Positions 17,295 through 27,563 of a stretch of 64,000 nucleotides of DNA are shown piece by piece (positions within the stretch are counted from its first letter, which is position 1; every line of letters starts with the position of its first letter). The notes below the pieces were generated by a model. It saw only the letters and a program-made list of their open reading frames with translations, was not told the DNA's origin and ran no database searches. The translations under genes and the position numbers were made by a program. The stretch is from Vibrio owensii CAIM 1854 = LMG 25443 (GTDB lineage Bacteria > Pseudomonadota > Gammaproteobacteria > Enterobacterales > Vibrionaceae). The stretch lies in the NCBI RefSeq assembly GCF_000817815.1, contig NZ_JPRD01000003.1, positions 62,001 through 126,000 on the forward strand, read 5' to 3'.

Positions 17295-17324
17295 AAAGCC
17301 AGCGTTAGATTACTCGCTGGCTTT
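17295..17324. terminator. Terminator after the fimbrial operon, shared with the DUF1127 gene
   Basis: Stem AAAGCCAGCG / CGCTGGCTTT with a 10-base loop, followed by TTGTTT on the plus strand. On the minus strand the A-run becomes a short T-run, so it can serve the convergent DUF1127 gene as well. Confidence 0.85.
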
Positions 17325-17339
17325 TTGTTTAGCTAAAGT

Positions 17340-17549
17340 TCAATCCCGCCAAAACGGTTTCTGAATTTCCTTTTGGACTTCGGTTTCGTTGTAACCGATA
17401 TCATCCAAAAGGTGGCGAGGTAACTCAGACAAATGACGTCGTGTACGGTAGTTCTTTCTCCATAGGGCTAACTTGGAAAAGATATACTGAACTAAACTCT
17501 TGCGTGGCTTCGACGCTAACTGGCCACAGGTTTGCGTTGCATTGTTCAT
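17340..17549 (-). CDS. DUF1127 small basic protein
   Basis: About 69 residues. The ATG at 17549 is chosen because GGAGGA lies just upstream; the longer frame to 17567 would place this SD inside the coding sequence. The C-terminal half matches the DUF1127 signature (RRHLSELPRHLLDDIGYNETEVQKEIQKPFWR). Such YjiS-like proteins are small and basic. In some bacteria members affect phosphate, RNA or oxidative-stress physiology, but the role here is not known. The divergent LysR gene 99 bases away may control it. Confidence 0.85.
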   Translation of the reverse strand: MNNATQTCGQLASKPRKSLVQYIFSKLALWRKNYRTRRHLSELPRHLLDDIGYNETEVQKEIQKPFWRD

Positions 17550-17648
17550 ATATCCTCCTCGATTCATTCACATTGACCACTTAATAATCAGTGAGTACCC
17601 TGCTATTCTCAAACGATAGAATCTGACACTGAGTTAAGGAAAACTAAT

Positions 17649-18578
17649 GTGAAAGAACGTATGCCTCCGTTACAAGGGCTGTACTACTTCTACATCGCGG
17701 CAAAGGAAGGCAGTTTTAAAGCCGCTGCCAAATACTTATTTGTCACACCAGCCGCGATTAGTCAGCAGATACGTCAGTTGGAAGAGTTTCTCGGTACCGA
17801 CTTATTTGTCCGCCAACATCGAAAGATACTCCTTACCGCAGAGGGGGATTTACTCTTTGCCCAAGCTGAGCGAGGATTCAACCACCTTCAGCAAGGTGTG
17901 CGATTGATTAACCAAGATCCCAACCCGAATCACCTCTCCATCTCTACGCTACCCTCTTTTGCACACCATTGGTTAGTACCAAGAATCACCGCTTTTCGGC
18001 AGCGTCACCCCGATATTTCTTTACTGATGGAGCCAACCAACGAGTTGGTGTCATTTCAAGACAGTCAGATAGACCTTTGCGTTCGCTATGGGCATGGCGA
18101 CTATCCGAACCTTGAATCACAGTGGTTGATGGATGAAGTTTTCTACCCTGCTTGCCATCCGATTTACCAAAAAGAGCACGGCATCTACAGCGTTGAAGAT
18201 TTAGATAAAGCAGAATTAATCGAAGACCTCTGGCCGGATTTAGACTGGAACTTGTGGCTCAATACACTAGGCCATAAAGCGGCGAAGCCAACCCTCAAAT
18301 ACAGTGGTTCACATTTGGTTTTAGAAGGCGCTTTGTCACTGCAAGGCGTAGCTTTGGTTAAGCACAGTTTGGCTTATCGATATATCCAAGAAGGAAAACT
18401 GGTAAGAATTGGAGACATAGGCATACAACCGAAATACGCGTATTACCTTTGTGCGCCAACCGGTTACTTAAAGCGCCAAAAAGCACAGCTGTTTAGCCAG
18501 TGGATAAAAGAAGAGATTGCTGATTTCGAACACAGTACTGTCCGAGATTTTGAAACGATTCAGTTAAAAGAAGAATAA
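17649..18578 (+). CDS. LysR-family regulator of the GcvA type
   Basis: A 309-residue regulator. It starts with GTG at 17649, preceded by AAGGA. The N-terminal HTH (YFYIAAKEGSFKAAAKYLFVTPAAISQQIRQLE) and the effector domain (LSISTLPSFAHHWLVPRI) match the GcvA/AmpR-like subgroup. It is divergent from the DUF1127 gene, which is its nearest candidate target. No ligand or pathway can be assigned. Downstream the bidirectional terminator at 18634-18658 separates it from the convergent EF-G gene. Confidence 0.85.
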   Translation: MKERMPPLQGLYYFYIAAKEGSFKAAAKYLFVTPAAISQQIRQLEEFLGTDLFVRQHRKILLTAEGDLLFAQAERGFNHLQQGVRLINQDPNPNHLSISTLPSFAHHWLVPRITAFRQRHPDISLLMEPTNELVSFQDSQIDLCVRYGHGDYPNLESQWLMDEVFYPACHPIYQKEHGIYSVEDLDKAELIEDLWPDLDWNLWLNTLGHKAAKPTLKYSGSHLVLEGALSLQGVALVKHSLAYRYIQEGKLVRIGDIGIQPKYAYYLCAPTGYLKRQKAQLFSQWIKEEIADFEHSTVRDFETIQLKEE

Positions 18579-18633
18579 AGTCAGTAATAGATGCAGGAAG
18601 GCCCCATAGATTGGGTTTACCGACAGACAGTAA

Positions 18634-18658
18634 AAAGCCCCGCACTAGGCGGGGCTTT
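18634..18658. terminator. Bidirectional terminator between the LysR gene and fusA2
   Basis: Stem AAAGCCCCGC / GCGGGGCTTT with a 5-base loop. A- and T-runs on both sides allow it to end transcription of both convergent genes. Confidence 0.88.
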
Positions 18659-18684
18659 GATGTCTTACAGAGTTAACTTAAGAA

Positions 18685-20775
18685 TTACTTCTTAGCGTTA
18701 CGCTCTTTAACGTCAGCAATTACTTGCTCAGCAACGTTGTTTGGACATGGCGAGTAGTGTGAGAACTCCATAGAGAACTGACCACGGCCAGAAGTCATAG
18801 TACGTAGAGTACCGATGTAACCGAACATTTCTGATAGAGGTACATCACCCTTGATACGTACGCCAGTAGTACCAGCTTGTTGATCTTTGATCATACCACG
18901 ACGACGGTTAAGGTCACCGATTACGTCACCAACGTGATCTTCTGGAGTGAACACGTCAACTTTCATGATTGGCTCAAGAAGTTGCGCGCCAGCTTTAGGC
19001 ATAGACTGACGGAATGCGCCTTTAGCAGCGATTTCGTAAGCGATAGCTGAAGAGTCAACTGCGTGGAAACCACCGTCGAATAGTTCAACTTCTACGTCTA
19101 GAGTTGGGAAGCCAGCTAGAACACCAGTTTCCATCATAGATGCGAAACCTTTCTCAACTGCAGGCCAGAATTCTTTAGGTACGTTACCACCAACAACTGT
19201 TGATTTGAACGTGAAGCCTGAACCAGTTTCACCTGGTTTGATACGGTAGTCGATCTTACCGAACTGACCAGAACCACCAGACTGCTTCTTGTGCGTGTAG
19301 CTGTCTTCGATTGCTTGAGTGATTGTTTCACGGTAAGCAACTTGAGGAGCACCTACTTCTAGCTCAACGCCGTAAGTACGTTTTAGGATATCTACTTTGA
19401 TATCTAGGTGAAGTTCACCCATACCACGTAGGATAGTTTCGCCAGACTCTTCATCAGTCTCTACTTGGAATGATGGATCTTCTGCAACCATCTTACCGAT
19501 CGCGATACCCATCTTCTCAGAACCGCCTTTATCTTTAGGCTTAACTGCGATAGAGATTACTGGATCTGGGAAGATCATTGGTTCTAGAGTACATTCGTGC
19601 TTAGGATCACATAGAGTGTGACCAGTTTGAACGTTCTTCATACCAACTACAGCGATGATGTCACCAGCTTGTGCTGAATCGATTTCGTTACGCTCGTCTG
19701 CGTGCATCTCAACCATACGGCCGATACGCTCAGTTTTACCAGTTGCAGAGTTAAGGATTGTGTCACCCTTCTTCATGCGGCCTGAGTAAACGCGGATAAA
19801 CGTTAGAGCACCGAAACGGTCGTCCATGATCTTAAATGCAAGCGCTTTTAGCGGCTCGTTTTCAGATACAAGTGCAACTTCGCCAGTTGGTTCGCCAGTC
19901 TCTGGGTTAGTTAGAGGCTGAGGATCAACTTCTGTTGGTGATGGTAGGTAATCTACTACCGCGTCAAGAATAAGTTGGATACCTTTGTTCTTGTACGCTG
20001 AACCACAGTAAGTTGGGAAGAATGCTAGGTCACGTGTACCTTTACGGATACAACGTTTGATGTCTTCTAGAGATGGCTCTTCGCCTTCTTCTAGGTAAGC
20101 CATCATTAGATCTTCGTCTTGCTCTAGAGCAGTTTCGATTAGCATTTCACGGTATTCAGCCGCTTTCTCAACTAGATCAGCTGGGATGTCTTGAACTTCG
20201 TAGTTCTCTGGCTGGCCAGACTCGTCCCATACGTAAGCTTGTTGGCTTAGTACGTCAACAACACCTACGAAATCTTCTTCGATACCGATAGGTAGAGTCA
20301 TTACTAGTGGAGTAGCACCTAGAACGTTTTGTACTTGGTCAACAACTTTGTAGAAGTCAGCGCCCATACGGTCTAGTTTGTTAACGAAGATCAGACGAGA
20401 TACGTGTGATTCGTCAGCGTAACGCCAGTTAGTTTCTGACTGAGGCTCAACACCACCAGAACCACAGAATACACCGATACCACCGTCAAGTACTTTTAGA
20501 GAACGGTAAACTTCGATAGTGAAGTCAACGTGTCCAGGAGTATCGATGATGTTTAGACGGTGATCGTTCCAGAAACAAGTTGTTGCTGCAGACTGGATTG
20601 TGATACCACGCTCAGCTTCCTGCTCCATGAAGTCAGTAGTAGTTGAACCGTCGTGAGTGTCACCGATCTTATGGATCTTACCAGTTAGCTTTAGGATACG
20701 CTCTGTAGAGGTAGTTTTACCCGCGTCTACGTGAGCAAAAATACCAATGTTTCTGTATTTTGATAAATCAGTCAT
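18685..20775 (-). CDS. fusA: Elongation factor G, second copy type (EF-G 2)
   Basis: A 696-residue translational GTPase. The P-loop AHVDAGKT lies at 14-21, the DTPGH and NKLD motifs follow, and domains II-V continue to the C-terminus. Its context (between a LysR gene and radA) is not the str operon, where the main fusA normally lies with rpsL/rpsG/tufA. It therefore corresponds to the extra EF-G gene found in vibrios. Codon use is strongly biased to preferred codons, which suggests high expression. It may act in ribosome recycling or specialised translocation. The copy number in this genome cannot be checked here. Confidence 0.88.
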   Translation of the reverse strand: MTDLSKYRNIGIFAHVDAGKTTSTERILKLTGKIHKIGDTHDGSTTTDFMEQEAERGITIQSAATTCFWNDHRLNIIDTPGHVDFTIEVYRSLKVLDGGIGVFCGSGGVEPQSETNWRYADESHVSRLIFVNKLDRMGADFYKVVDQVQNVLGATPLVMTLPIGIEEDFVGVVDVLSQQAYVWDESGQPENYEVQDIPADLVEKAAEYREMLIETALEQDEDLMMAYLEEGEEPSLEDIKRCIRKGTRDLAFFPTYCGSAYKNKGIQLILDAVVDYLPSPTEVDPQPLTNPETGEPTGEVALVSENEPLKALAFKIMDDRFGALTFIRVYSGRMKKGDTILNSATGKTERIGRMVEMHADERNEIDSAQAGDIIAVVGMKNVQTGHTLCDPKHECTLEPMIFPDPVISIAVKPKDKGGSEKMGIAIGKMVAEDPSFQVETDEESGETILRGMGELHLDIKVDILKRTYGVELEVGAPQVAYRETITQAIEDSYTHKKQSGGSGQFGKIDYRIKPGETGSGFTFKSTVVGGNVPKEFWPAVEKGFASMMETGVLAGFPTLDVEVELFDGGFHAVDSSAIAYEIAAKGAFRQSMPKAGAQLLEPIMKVDVFTPEDHVGDVIGDLNRRRGMIKDQQAGTTGVRIKGDVPLSEMFGYIGTLRTMTSGRGQFSMEFSHYSPCPNNVAEQVIADVKERNAKK

Positions 20776-20992
20776 TGTCTTACTCTGTTAATAAGGTATA
20801 AAGTGCGCGCAGAGTATATCACATTCTGTCAATACTGATACCCTTGCGTGCGGATGGAAGAAAAAAAATTTTAACGTAAATTTTCCGTCCTCAAATAATA
20901 GTCAAACTTAGCAATTTGTGTGCTCTATTCGATAATAATGAGGACAGATTCAACATTATTGTTACCCCTTAAATTGGGGCACAAAATGGCGT

Positions 20993-22372
20993 TTACAACT
21001 CATCAAATGCTTCAATCGCTTCTGATAATTTTTTCACGCCGTGGATTTGCATACCAGGAATGCCACCTTTAGGCATATTTGCCGCAGGGACGATTGCTTT
21101 CTTAAAGCCATGCTTGAATGCTTCATTTAAGCGTTCTTGTCCACTTGGCACAGGGCGAATCTCACCCGCCAAGCCAACCTCACCAAATACGACCACATCT
21201 TTCGGTAATGGGCGATCGCGGAAGCTCGACAAAAGCGCCATAACTAACGCAAGGTCAGCACTGGTTTCTGTCACTTTTACGCCACCGACGACATTCACAA
21301 ATACGTCTTGGTCAGTCATTTGAAGGCCACCGTGCTTATGCAGGACAGCAAGTAATAAAGAGAGGCGGTTTTGTTCCAAACCAACGGCAACACGACGAGG
21401 GTTGGCAAGTTGCGAATAATCCACCAGCGCTTGAATCTCTACTAATAGAGGGCGCGTGCCTTCCCATACCACCATAACAGAAGAACCCGAAGTTTCTTCT
21501 TCACCGCGGGAAAGGAAGATAGCCGATGGGTTGTTGACCTCTTTCAGTCCCTGTCCCGTCATGGCAAATACACCTAACTCATTCACTGCACCGAAACGGT
21601 TTTTGTGACTGCGAAGTGTACGGAAGCGACTATCGGTGCCACCATCGAGCAGCACAGAACAGTCAATAATATGCTCAAGCACTTTCGGGCCTGCAAGGGT
21701 ACCATCTTTTGTTACGTGACCAACAATAAAGACGGCAACATTGTTTTGCTTTGCGTAGCGCGTCAAAGCGGTCGCTGACTCACGCACCTGCGCCACACTG
21801 CCCGGAGAAGACTGAACATCCGATACGTGCATTACCTGAATCGAGTCGATAACCATAATTCGAGGCTGCTCTTTCTCTGCGATTTGGCAGATTTTATCGA
21901 CATTGGTCTCCGACAACATCTTTAGATGCTCTTTTGGTAAACCAAGACGAGAAGCACGCATCGCTACCTGCTGAAGGGATTCTTCACCCGTTACATAAAG
22001 CGTTGGCATTTGCGCTGAGAGTAAACACATGGTCTGCAATAGCAAGGTCGACTTACCTGCGCCTGGGTTACCACCGATCAGAATAGCAGCGCCGGGCACC
22101 ACGCCCCCACCAAGCACGCGGTCGAGCTCTTTAAAGCCACTGGTGAATCGCGGTACTTCTTGCAGATCAATCTCAGACAGAGTTTGAACTTTTGATTCCG
22201 TTGCAGATCCTGCATAACCAGATAAGCGCTCGTTGCGCGCGACAGTTGGCGATGCCGCTATGCGAACTTCGGTAATCGTATTCCATGCACCACACGCATT
22301 ACACTGCCCCTGCCAACGTGGGAAATCCGCGCCACAATCATTACAAACATACGCTCGTTTTGCTTTCGCCAT
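20993..22372 (-). CDS. radA: DNA repair protein RadA (Sms)
   Basis: A 459-residue RecA-like DNA helicase involved in branch migration during recombination. The N-terminal zinc finger has C10, C13, C24 and C27. The Walker A motif GGNPGAGKST spans 100-109, the RadA KNRFG motif is present (HKNRFGAVNELG), and the C-terminal Lon-protease-like domain is present without an active-site role. The neighbours (plzC divergent, serB beyond) match the conserved Vibrio arrangement. No anomalies were seen. Confidence 0.96.
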   Translation of the reverse strand: MAKAKRAYVCNDCGADFPRWQGQCNACGAWNTITEVRIAASPTVARNERLSGYAGSATESKVQTLSEIDLQEVPRFTSGFKELDRVLGGGVVPGAAILIGGNPGAGKSTLLLQTMCLLSAQMPTLYVTGEESLQQVAMRASRLGLPKEHLKMLSETNVDKICQIAEKEQPRIMVIDSIQVMHVSDVQSSPGSVAQVRESATALTRYAKQNNVAVFIVGHVTKDGTLAGPKVLEHIIDCSVLLDGGTDSRFRTLRSHKNRFGAVNELGVFAMTGQGLKEVNNPSAIFLSRGEEETSGSSVMVVWEGTRPLLVEIQALVDYSQLANPRRVAVGLEQNRLSLLLAVLHKHGGLQMTDQDVFVNVVGGVKVTETSADLALVMALLSSFRDRPLPKDVVVFGEVGLAGEIRPVPSGQERLNEAFKHGFKKAIVPAANMPKGGIPGMQIHGVKKLSEAIEAFDEL

Positions 22373-22522
22373 GATGCCTCGATTTTTCTACACTCGGTTT
22401 TTTCAACAAATGTGACCAAACACAGCCATGTCTGACCTTATCGGACATGAACTATTGATATACTTAAGTTTTGCTTTGCTTAGCCGATATAATTCGAATA
22501 ACGACATACTTTAACAGAAATA

Positions 22523-24871
22523 ATGCAGCAATCTGAAATTCTCTCGCTCGCAGAACGACTCATCCCTGTTTATGGCACTGATGACTTTGACTTTGTCCTT
22601 GGTCAATTGACCGAGGGTGAACCGCCGTCAGCCAAAATCCTAGTTAAGATGGAACTCAACCGTGTCATGGCACCTTGTAAAAAGAGCATTGATTTACGAG
22701 GTCGAGTGAAAGGTGAATGTCGTGAATACCTATTAGATGGCATCCCGCATTGGTTGGATGACGTTGCTTTTAATGCTTACCACAAGAACCTGAAGAAGTT
22801 TGGCGCTTATACCGAAGGTATGTGGGAAGCCTTGGTCAACACGCGCAATAACTTCCGCGTGATGAGTAAAAACAATGGAAAAAGTGAAGAACAATCACTG
22901 ACCGATCCGAAAAGCCCATTTCTGGCAGAACCTGTCCACCTTGGTTATGACCTAAAACGCCAAGAAAAGCGCTTAAAAGTACAATCTCAAGTCGAAATCA
23001 TCCGCCCTAAAGGGCAAGTGATTCACGGTTTGAGTATCGATCTTTCCAGTTCAGGCGCAAAATTCAAGGTTCCAAGCGCTTTCAAATACAGTTTGGGCGA
23101 AGTCATCCAAGTCACTTTTACTGAGTTTGCTAGCAAATCTCAGGTTGTGGGCGTAGAAAAGCCAATCACTTATCGCGTCTTAACCGTGGACGATTGCTAC
23201 GAAAATGATGCCGTTCGTTACTTAAGAACCATTCGTTTAACGGAAACGAATGTCGTTGCTCGTGTGATTGACGAAGCACTCAACAGCGCGGCAAAACGCG
23301 CTCGCCATGACAATCAAGATAAAATCATCCGTGCCCGCACGCGTGGTTATGAGCACATTGCACTCAAGCACACCAGTAACCTACCGCTGTTTTTCGAAGG
23401 CAGTGAACTCAAACTGGCAATGCTAACGCCAAACAACCAAAAGCTTTGGCAATACTGGCATGATGAACGTAACCAACAAGTGTTTGGTTCGCTATTCAAT
23501 CCAAAGAGAATGGCTTCTCTGATTGCACCCGGCGTGAAAGGTGCAACGAACGTGTTGTATTCCTTCACTCATGAACATGAGAGCAAAACCTACTTCTATT
23601 CAATGCTGCGCCCAGAGGCAACCAGAGAACAACGTCAATTGTTCTGGCACCTAGGAGCAAAACGAGCAAGTTGGCGTGCTTTCCGTATCTCGATTTTCGA
23701 GCTGTCACAACAGGAGAAAGAAGACCTTGCAGCGTTTTCTTCTGAGTTGGCCGAAAGCTCGCAAAAGCTGACGCACGTTGGCATCTTGCAAGAAATTGCC
23801 GATGAAAAATCAGGCCAGGATTATTTGCTGACCGAAAAACCTCGTGTTCCTGCAAACACCTTGAATGAGTTTAGGCAACCAAGAAAAATCCTTGGTAATC
23901 CAAAAGGCATTTACTTCGATGCTCAATCTCGCCGTAAAGAACCACGCTACCGTTTTAAAACCCCTTTGGTTCTTGATACTGGTAACGCTAAAGCTGCTGG
24001 CTTTACCGCGGATATTTCTAAGCGAGGTTTAGGCCTCAGATTGGATGAACCTACCGCGCTGCGCTCAGGACAAGAAGTACGGATAAACTATAGAGAGTTA
24101 CAACTCTACGATAAGAAGTTGCCACTTTCAGAGGTGCCTTACCGTGTCATTCGCGTTAGCCCTGATGGTCGAAGTGTCCAACTGGTGATTGATGAACAAA
24201 GCAAGACCATGAAAGTGATCGCTTTCTTCAACAGCATTATTGAGCACAACCAAGACAAACTGATCCCGCAGAAAGAGATGCTGCCAAGCAATGCGCTACT
24301 AGAAAGACTGCACAGTGTGTTGCTGTCACGAACGTTGAGCACGCCAATCTTCATCAGTAAAAACGCCGCTTCTTCAGTGAAGACCCCCGTAATTGGGGTG
24401 AACTTACCGTTGGCAAAACATATCGAGTTGTATGCTCGCCTTGGTCATAATCAGCAGTATTCTTTAGAGCCCCTTTTTAAAGGACGCTCAAACACATTAA
24501 TTGCCGACCCAATAAAGCGTATTGATGGAGCACAGGCTCGACACCAAGACATTTATATTAGCGTAAGTAAAGTCGGCAATAAGATCACTGCTATTGAATC
24601 GAAAATGCAGCAAGACTTCGCCAGCGTCAAAGAGCGTATTCAGTTCATTAAGAAAGCGCGCATGATGGGCGAGTTTTACGCGACACGTATTTCAACGGCG
24701 CCGATCTTCGATCCGATGACATCATTGCTACGCCAAGACTTGAGCGACTTAACCCAATTTGGTGTTCATCAAGCGAGTAAGTTAGAAAAAGAGCTGACCG
24801 CCCTAGTTGGTTACAGCGAATTTGAGGACATTACTGAAGAAGTGATTGTTCGCTTAGAGCTAACGGAATAA
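22523..24871 (+). CDS. plzC: Double PilZ-domain c-di-GMP-related protein (PlzC type)
   Basis: A 782-residue cytoplasmic protein with two PilZ domains. The first has RQEKR near 146 and DLSSSG near 173. The second has the fuller motif RRKEPRYRF near 470 and DISKRG near 497. PilZ domains bind c-di-GMP through RxxxR and [DN]xSxxG. The second site looks complete, whereas the first has a less canonical arginine spacing. The gene lies between radA and serB, as for V. cholerae VC2344 (PlzC), which influences motility and biofilm. The symbol is by that context. The long regions outside PilZ are not recognised. Confidence 0.82.
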   Translation: MQQSEILSLAERLIPVYGTDDFDFVLGQLTEGEPPSAKILVKMELNRVMAPCKKSIDLRGRVKGECREYLLDGIPHWLDDVAFNAYHKNLKKFGAYTEGMWEALVNTRNNFRVMSKNNGKSEEQSLTDPKSPFLAEPVHLGYDLKRQEKRLKVQSQVEIIRPKGQVIHGLSIDLSSSGAKFKVPSAFKYSLGEVIQVTFTEFASKSQVVGVEKPITYRVLTVDDCYENDAVRYLRTIRLTETNVVARVIDEALNSAAKRARHDNQDKIIRARTRGYEHIALKHTSNLPLFFEGSELKLAMLTPNNQKLWQYWHDERNQQVFGSLFNPKRMASLIAPGVKGATNVLYSFTHEHESKTYFYSMLRPEATREQRQLFWHLGAKRASWRAFRISIFELSQQEKEDLAAFSSELAESSQKLTHVGILQEIADEKSGQDYLLTEKPRVPANTLNEFRQPRKILGNPKGIYFDAQSRRKEPRYRFKTPLVLDTGNAKAAGFTADISKRGLGLRLDEPTALRSGQEVRINYRELQLYDKKLPLSEVPYRVIRVSPDGRSVQLVIDEQSKTMKVIAFFNSIIEHNQDKLIPQKEMLPSNALLERLHSVLLSRTLSTPIFISKNAASSVKTPVIGVNLPLAKHIELYARLGHNQQYSLEPLFKGRSNTLIADPIKRIDGAQARHQDIYISVSKVGNKITAIESKMQQDFASVKERIQFIKKARMMGEFYATRISTAPIFDPMTSLLRQDLSDLTQFGVHQASKLEKELTALVGYSEFEDITEEVIVRLELTE

Positions 24872-24872
24872 T

Positions 24873-24899
24873 AAAACACCGCCGAGATGGCGGTGTTTT
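24873..24899. terminator. Bidirectional terminator between plzC and serB
   Basis: An 11-bp perfect stem (AAAACACCGCC / GGCGGTGTTTT) with a 5-base loop, lying directly after the plzC stop. It serves both convergent genes. Confidence 0.92.
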
Positions 24900-24926
24900 T
24901 CTATGTTAATTTGGAAGAAGCTCCAG

Positions 24927-25907
24927 CTAAGGTTTCGCTTTCCAGCTGATTTTCTGCTGCTTAACCAAAGCGCCAGAAAGGATACACAGCACGCCACCAA
25001 GACCTGCAAATCGAACAGCGGTTTGCGCTTGCTCTTCAACTTTAGGTTTAGCGTGATATGCAACGCCTAGCCCTGCCGCAGCCATCATCACCAAATCGTT
25101 CGCGCCATCACCGACGGCAACAGTATTGTGTTGTTCGATTTCGTATTCTTCCGCAAGCTCAACCAAGATATCCGCTTTTATCTGAGCTGATACAACCTCA
25201 CCCAGTACTTCACCGGTCAATTTACCATCCACGATTTCCAGTTGGTTAGACTGCGCAAAGTCCAATCCCACTTTGTCTTTGATGAAATCAGAGAAGTAAG
25301 TAAAACCACCCGAAGCAATGGCAGTCTTCCAGCCAAGCGCTTTAAACGTTGCAATCAGCGCTTCGAAATCTGGCATAAATGGTAGTTGGCCACGTACCTG
25401 TTCAAGAATGGCTTCATCGGCACCTTTCAGTTTACCCACACGTTGACGTAAGCTTTGTTCGAAATCCAACTCACCTTGCATGGCGCGCTCAGTCACTTCT
25501 GCAACTTCTTCGCCAACACCGGCCAGTTTGGCGATTTCATCAATACACTCGATTTGAATCGCGGTTGAGTCCATATCGAACACGATCAAACCCGGAGCAG
25601 AAAGATCTGGTACTTCCTGCAGAGAGGCGTAATCCAGATTTAGGCCTTTCAGAATGGTTTCATGCTCTGGTGTAAGGTTGCCCGCCATGAGAGCCACTTC
25701 ATATTGACCAACTTTCCAAGTGTCTAAAATCGGGTTGTAGAAGCCAGTAAAGAAGTCGATGTCTTCGAAGTTGCGGGGCTCAAGATGTTCACCAAACACA
25801 ATCCAATTCGCCTTGGCTTTATCGAGCTGTGTCGCGAAGCGAGTTTCGGGTAGTCGTTTTAAAAGAGTCGTATGCCTTCTGATAGGCAAGCTTTTTGACG
25901 CGTCCAT
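24927..25907 (-). CDS. serB: Phosphoserine phosphatase SerB
   Basis: A 326-residue HAD-superfamily enzyme that dephosphorylates phosphoserine in the last step of serine synthesis. The catalytic motif DMDST at 111-115 has the nucleophile D111, and motifs II (SGG) and III (GDGANDLVMM) follow. An N-terminal region of about 100 residues precedes the HAD domain, as in SerB of gamma-proteobacteria. It is divergent from ytjB, the conserved neighbour in Enterobacteria and vibrios. Confidence 0.96.
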   Translation of the reverse strand: MDASKSLPIRRHTTLLKRLPETRFATQLDKAKANWIVFGEHLEPRNFEDIDFFTGFYNPILDTWKVGQYEVALMAGNLTPEHETILKGLNLDYASLQEVPDLSAPGLIVFDMDSTAIQIECIDEIAKLAGVGEEVAEVTERAMQGELDFEQSLRQRVGKLKGADEAILEQVRGQLPFMPDFEALIATFKALGWKTAIASGGFTYFSDFIKDKVGLDFAQSNQLEIVDGKLTGEVLGEVVSAQIKADILVELAEEYEIEQHNTVAVGDGANDLVMMAAAGLGVAYHAKPKVEEQAQTAVRFAGLGGVLCILSGALVKQQKISWKAKP

Positions 25908-25998
25908 GTATATAATCCCTTGTGACTTTGCTAAAACGTTACCTTAACAAGCTAAAAAGGCAAGTCTTTGTTTTGATTTGAATGGACGAGTAAAGAGC

Positions 25999-26604
25999 AT
26001 GAGTGAATCCTTGTTCTCAGTAAGGAATGCCCTACGAATTCTGGCTTTGATCCTGTTATGTGTGATGCTTTTTGTCACCATTAAAAACAGTGTCGTGATC
26101 AGTAAGGGTAATGAGAAAATACAAGCACAACAGCTTGAAACCCTGACCAAAGTTTTGATCTCGCAGGCGTCCTTATCAGCCGGCGAGATGATCATCAATA
26201 AAGACCAAGAACGTCTACTCAAGCTCACTAACCAGCTTGCTCAAGACCGCTTGGTATTTGATGCAACCATTTATGATGCACAAGGTGTGCGCTTAGCATC
26301 GAGTGAAGAAGCATTGTCAGTACGTGAGGTGTTGGGATTAGATACCCCACTCGCGACCGCATCCATTGGCCGCCAACAGCTCGTTGAGCCAGTGTTGTCG
26401 GATGGCGCAGTGATTGGCTTTGTGCGAGTGACCTTTGAAACTGGTCGAGTCACCGCTATTTCTGATCACCACTACCGCAAGAGTGATCGCTACATGTACA
26501 TGATGGTACTAATGAGCTTCGCGTGTGGCATGTTGTTCATCATGATTTTACGCAGACAACCGATCCGTCGTAAGAAAGGCGAAAACTTGTTGCTAACCAA
26601 GTAA
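25999..26604 (+). CDS. ytjB: YtjB/SMP-type membrane protein
   Basis: About 201 residues. The ATG at 25999 is preferred over a TTG at 25978. It has one N-terminal membrane helix (about 14-32), a periplasmic region with coiled-coil character (60-140), and a second helix near the C-terminus (about 160-180) followed by a basic tail. This is the SMP_2/YtjB family, which sits divergently next to serB in many gamma-proteobacteria. The function is not established, although vibrio members have been described as affecting hemolysin or surface traits. The topology suggests a signalling-like sensor without a recognised output. Confidence 0.82.
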   Translation: MSESLFSVRNALRILALILLCVMLFVTIKNSVVISKGNEKIQAQQLETLTKVLISQASLSAGEMIINKDQERLLKLTNQLAQDRLVFDATIYDAQGVRLASSEEALSVREVLGLDTPLATASIGRQQLVEPVLSDGAVIGFVRVTFETGRVTAISDHHYRKSDRYMYMMVLMSFACGMLFIMILRRQPIRRKKGENLLLTK

Positions 26605-26630
26605 CTCGAAAAGCAAATTCCGAAAACAAA

Positions 26631-26660
26631 ACAGCCCGCAACATGCGGGCTGTTTTTTTT
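26631..26660. terminator. Bidirectional terminator between ytjB and deoD
   Basis: Stem ACAGCCCGCA / TGCGGGCTGT with a 3-base loop and an eight-T run on the plus strand. An A-run on the other side makes it usable for deoD as well. Confidence 0.93.
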
Positions 26661-26696
26661 ATGCTGATAAGCAAAAGAATAGAAGACTGTTCGTCC

Positions 26697-27416
26697 TTAT
26701 TCTTCGTCACCTAGCAATACTGAATCTAGTGCGATTAGCATCATGTCGTTGAACGTAGTTTGACGCTCTTCAGATGTCGTTTGCTCGCCAGTTTTGATGT
26801 GGTCAGAAACAGTACAGATAGTCAGAGCTTTCGCGCCGTACTCTGCTGCAACACCGTAGATACCAGCCGCTTCCATTTCAACACCTACGATGCCGTACTT
26901 GTCCATTACGTCGAACATTTCTGGATCTGGCGTGTAGAAAAGCTCTGCAGAGAATAGGTTACCTACTTTCACGTCTACGCCGCGAGCTTTTGCTGCTTCT
27001 TCTGCTGCACGAACCATTTTGTAGTCAGCGATAGCAGCAAAGTCATGACCTTTGAAGCGAATACGGTTCACTTTAGAGTCTGTACATGCGCCCATACCGA
27101 TAACAACATCACGTACTTTGATGTCTTCGTTCACAGCGCCACAGCTACCTACACGGATCACTTTCTTCACGCCGAAGTCTTTGATCAGTTCAGTCACGTA
27201 GATTGAACAAGATGGGATACCCATACCGTGGCCCATTACTGAGATCTTACGACCTTTGTAAGTGCCTGTGTAACCAAACATATTACGAACGTCACACACT
27301 TGAACTACATCTTCAAGGAAAGTCTCTGCGATGTACTTTGCACGTAGCGGGTCACCCGGCATTAGAACGACGTCTGCGAAAGCACCCATTTCTGCGTTGA
27401 TATGTGGAGTTGCCAT
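26697..27416 (-). CDS. deoD: Purine nucleoside phosphorylase DeoD
   Basis: A 239-residue enzyme. The start at 27416 ([11 protein letters not shown]) fits the family and has AAGGAA upstream; the open frame extends 12 codons further, which looks like leader. It cleaves purine (deoxy)nucleosides with phosphate into base and (deoxy)ribose-1-phosphate. Visible motifs include [17 protein letters not shown] and VSDHIKTGE. It is the last gene of the deoCABD operon and is separated from deoB by 147 bases containing a strong hairpin, so its expression may be tuned separately. Confidence 0.96.
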   Translation of the reverse strand: MATPHINAEMGAFADVVLMPGDPLRAKYIAETFLEDVVQVCDVRNMFGYTGTYKGRKISVMGHGMGIPSCSIYVTELIKDFGVKKVIRVGSCGAVNEDIKVRDVVIGMGACTDSKVNRIRFKGHDFAAIADYKMVRAAEEAAKARGVDVKVGNLFSAELFYTPDPEMFDVMDKYGIVGVEMEAAGIYGVAAEYGAKALTICTVSDHIKTGEQTTSEERQTTFNDMMLIALDSVLLGDEE

Positions 27417-27520
27417 GTTTCTTTTCCTTAACCTGTCTCTAGCGATCCGCACTGCTATCGGCGGCTTAAGCTAGAATATTCTCATTTCCGACAAGCAACA
27501 TTTTCATGCTGCGAACATAA

Positions 27521-27546
27521 AACTAGGAGCAATCAAGCTCCTAGTT
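27521..27546 (-). terminator. Hairpin between deoB and deoD
   Basis: A perfect 10-bp stem (AACTAGGAGC / GCTCCTAGTT) with a 6-base loop and short T-runs, 17 bases downstream of the deoB stop. It is likely a partial terminator or mRNA stabiliser inside the operon. Confidence 0.6.
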
Positions 27547-27563
27547 TTCAAAAACCTATCTAA

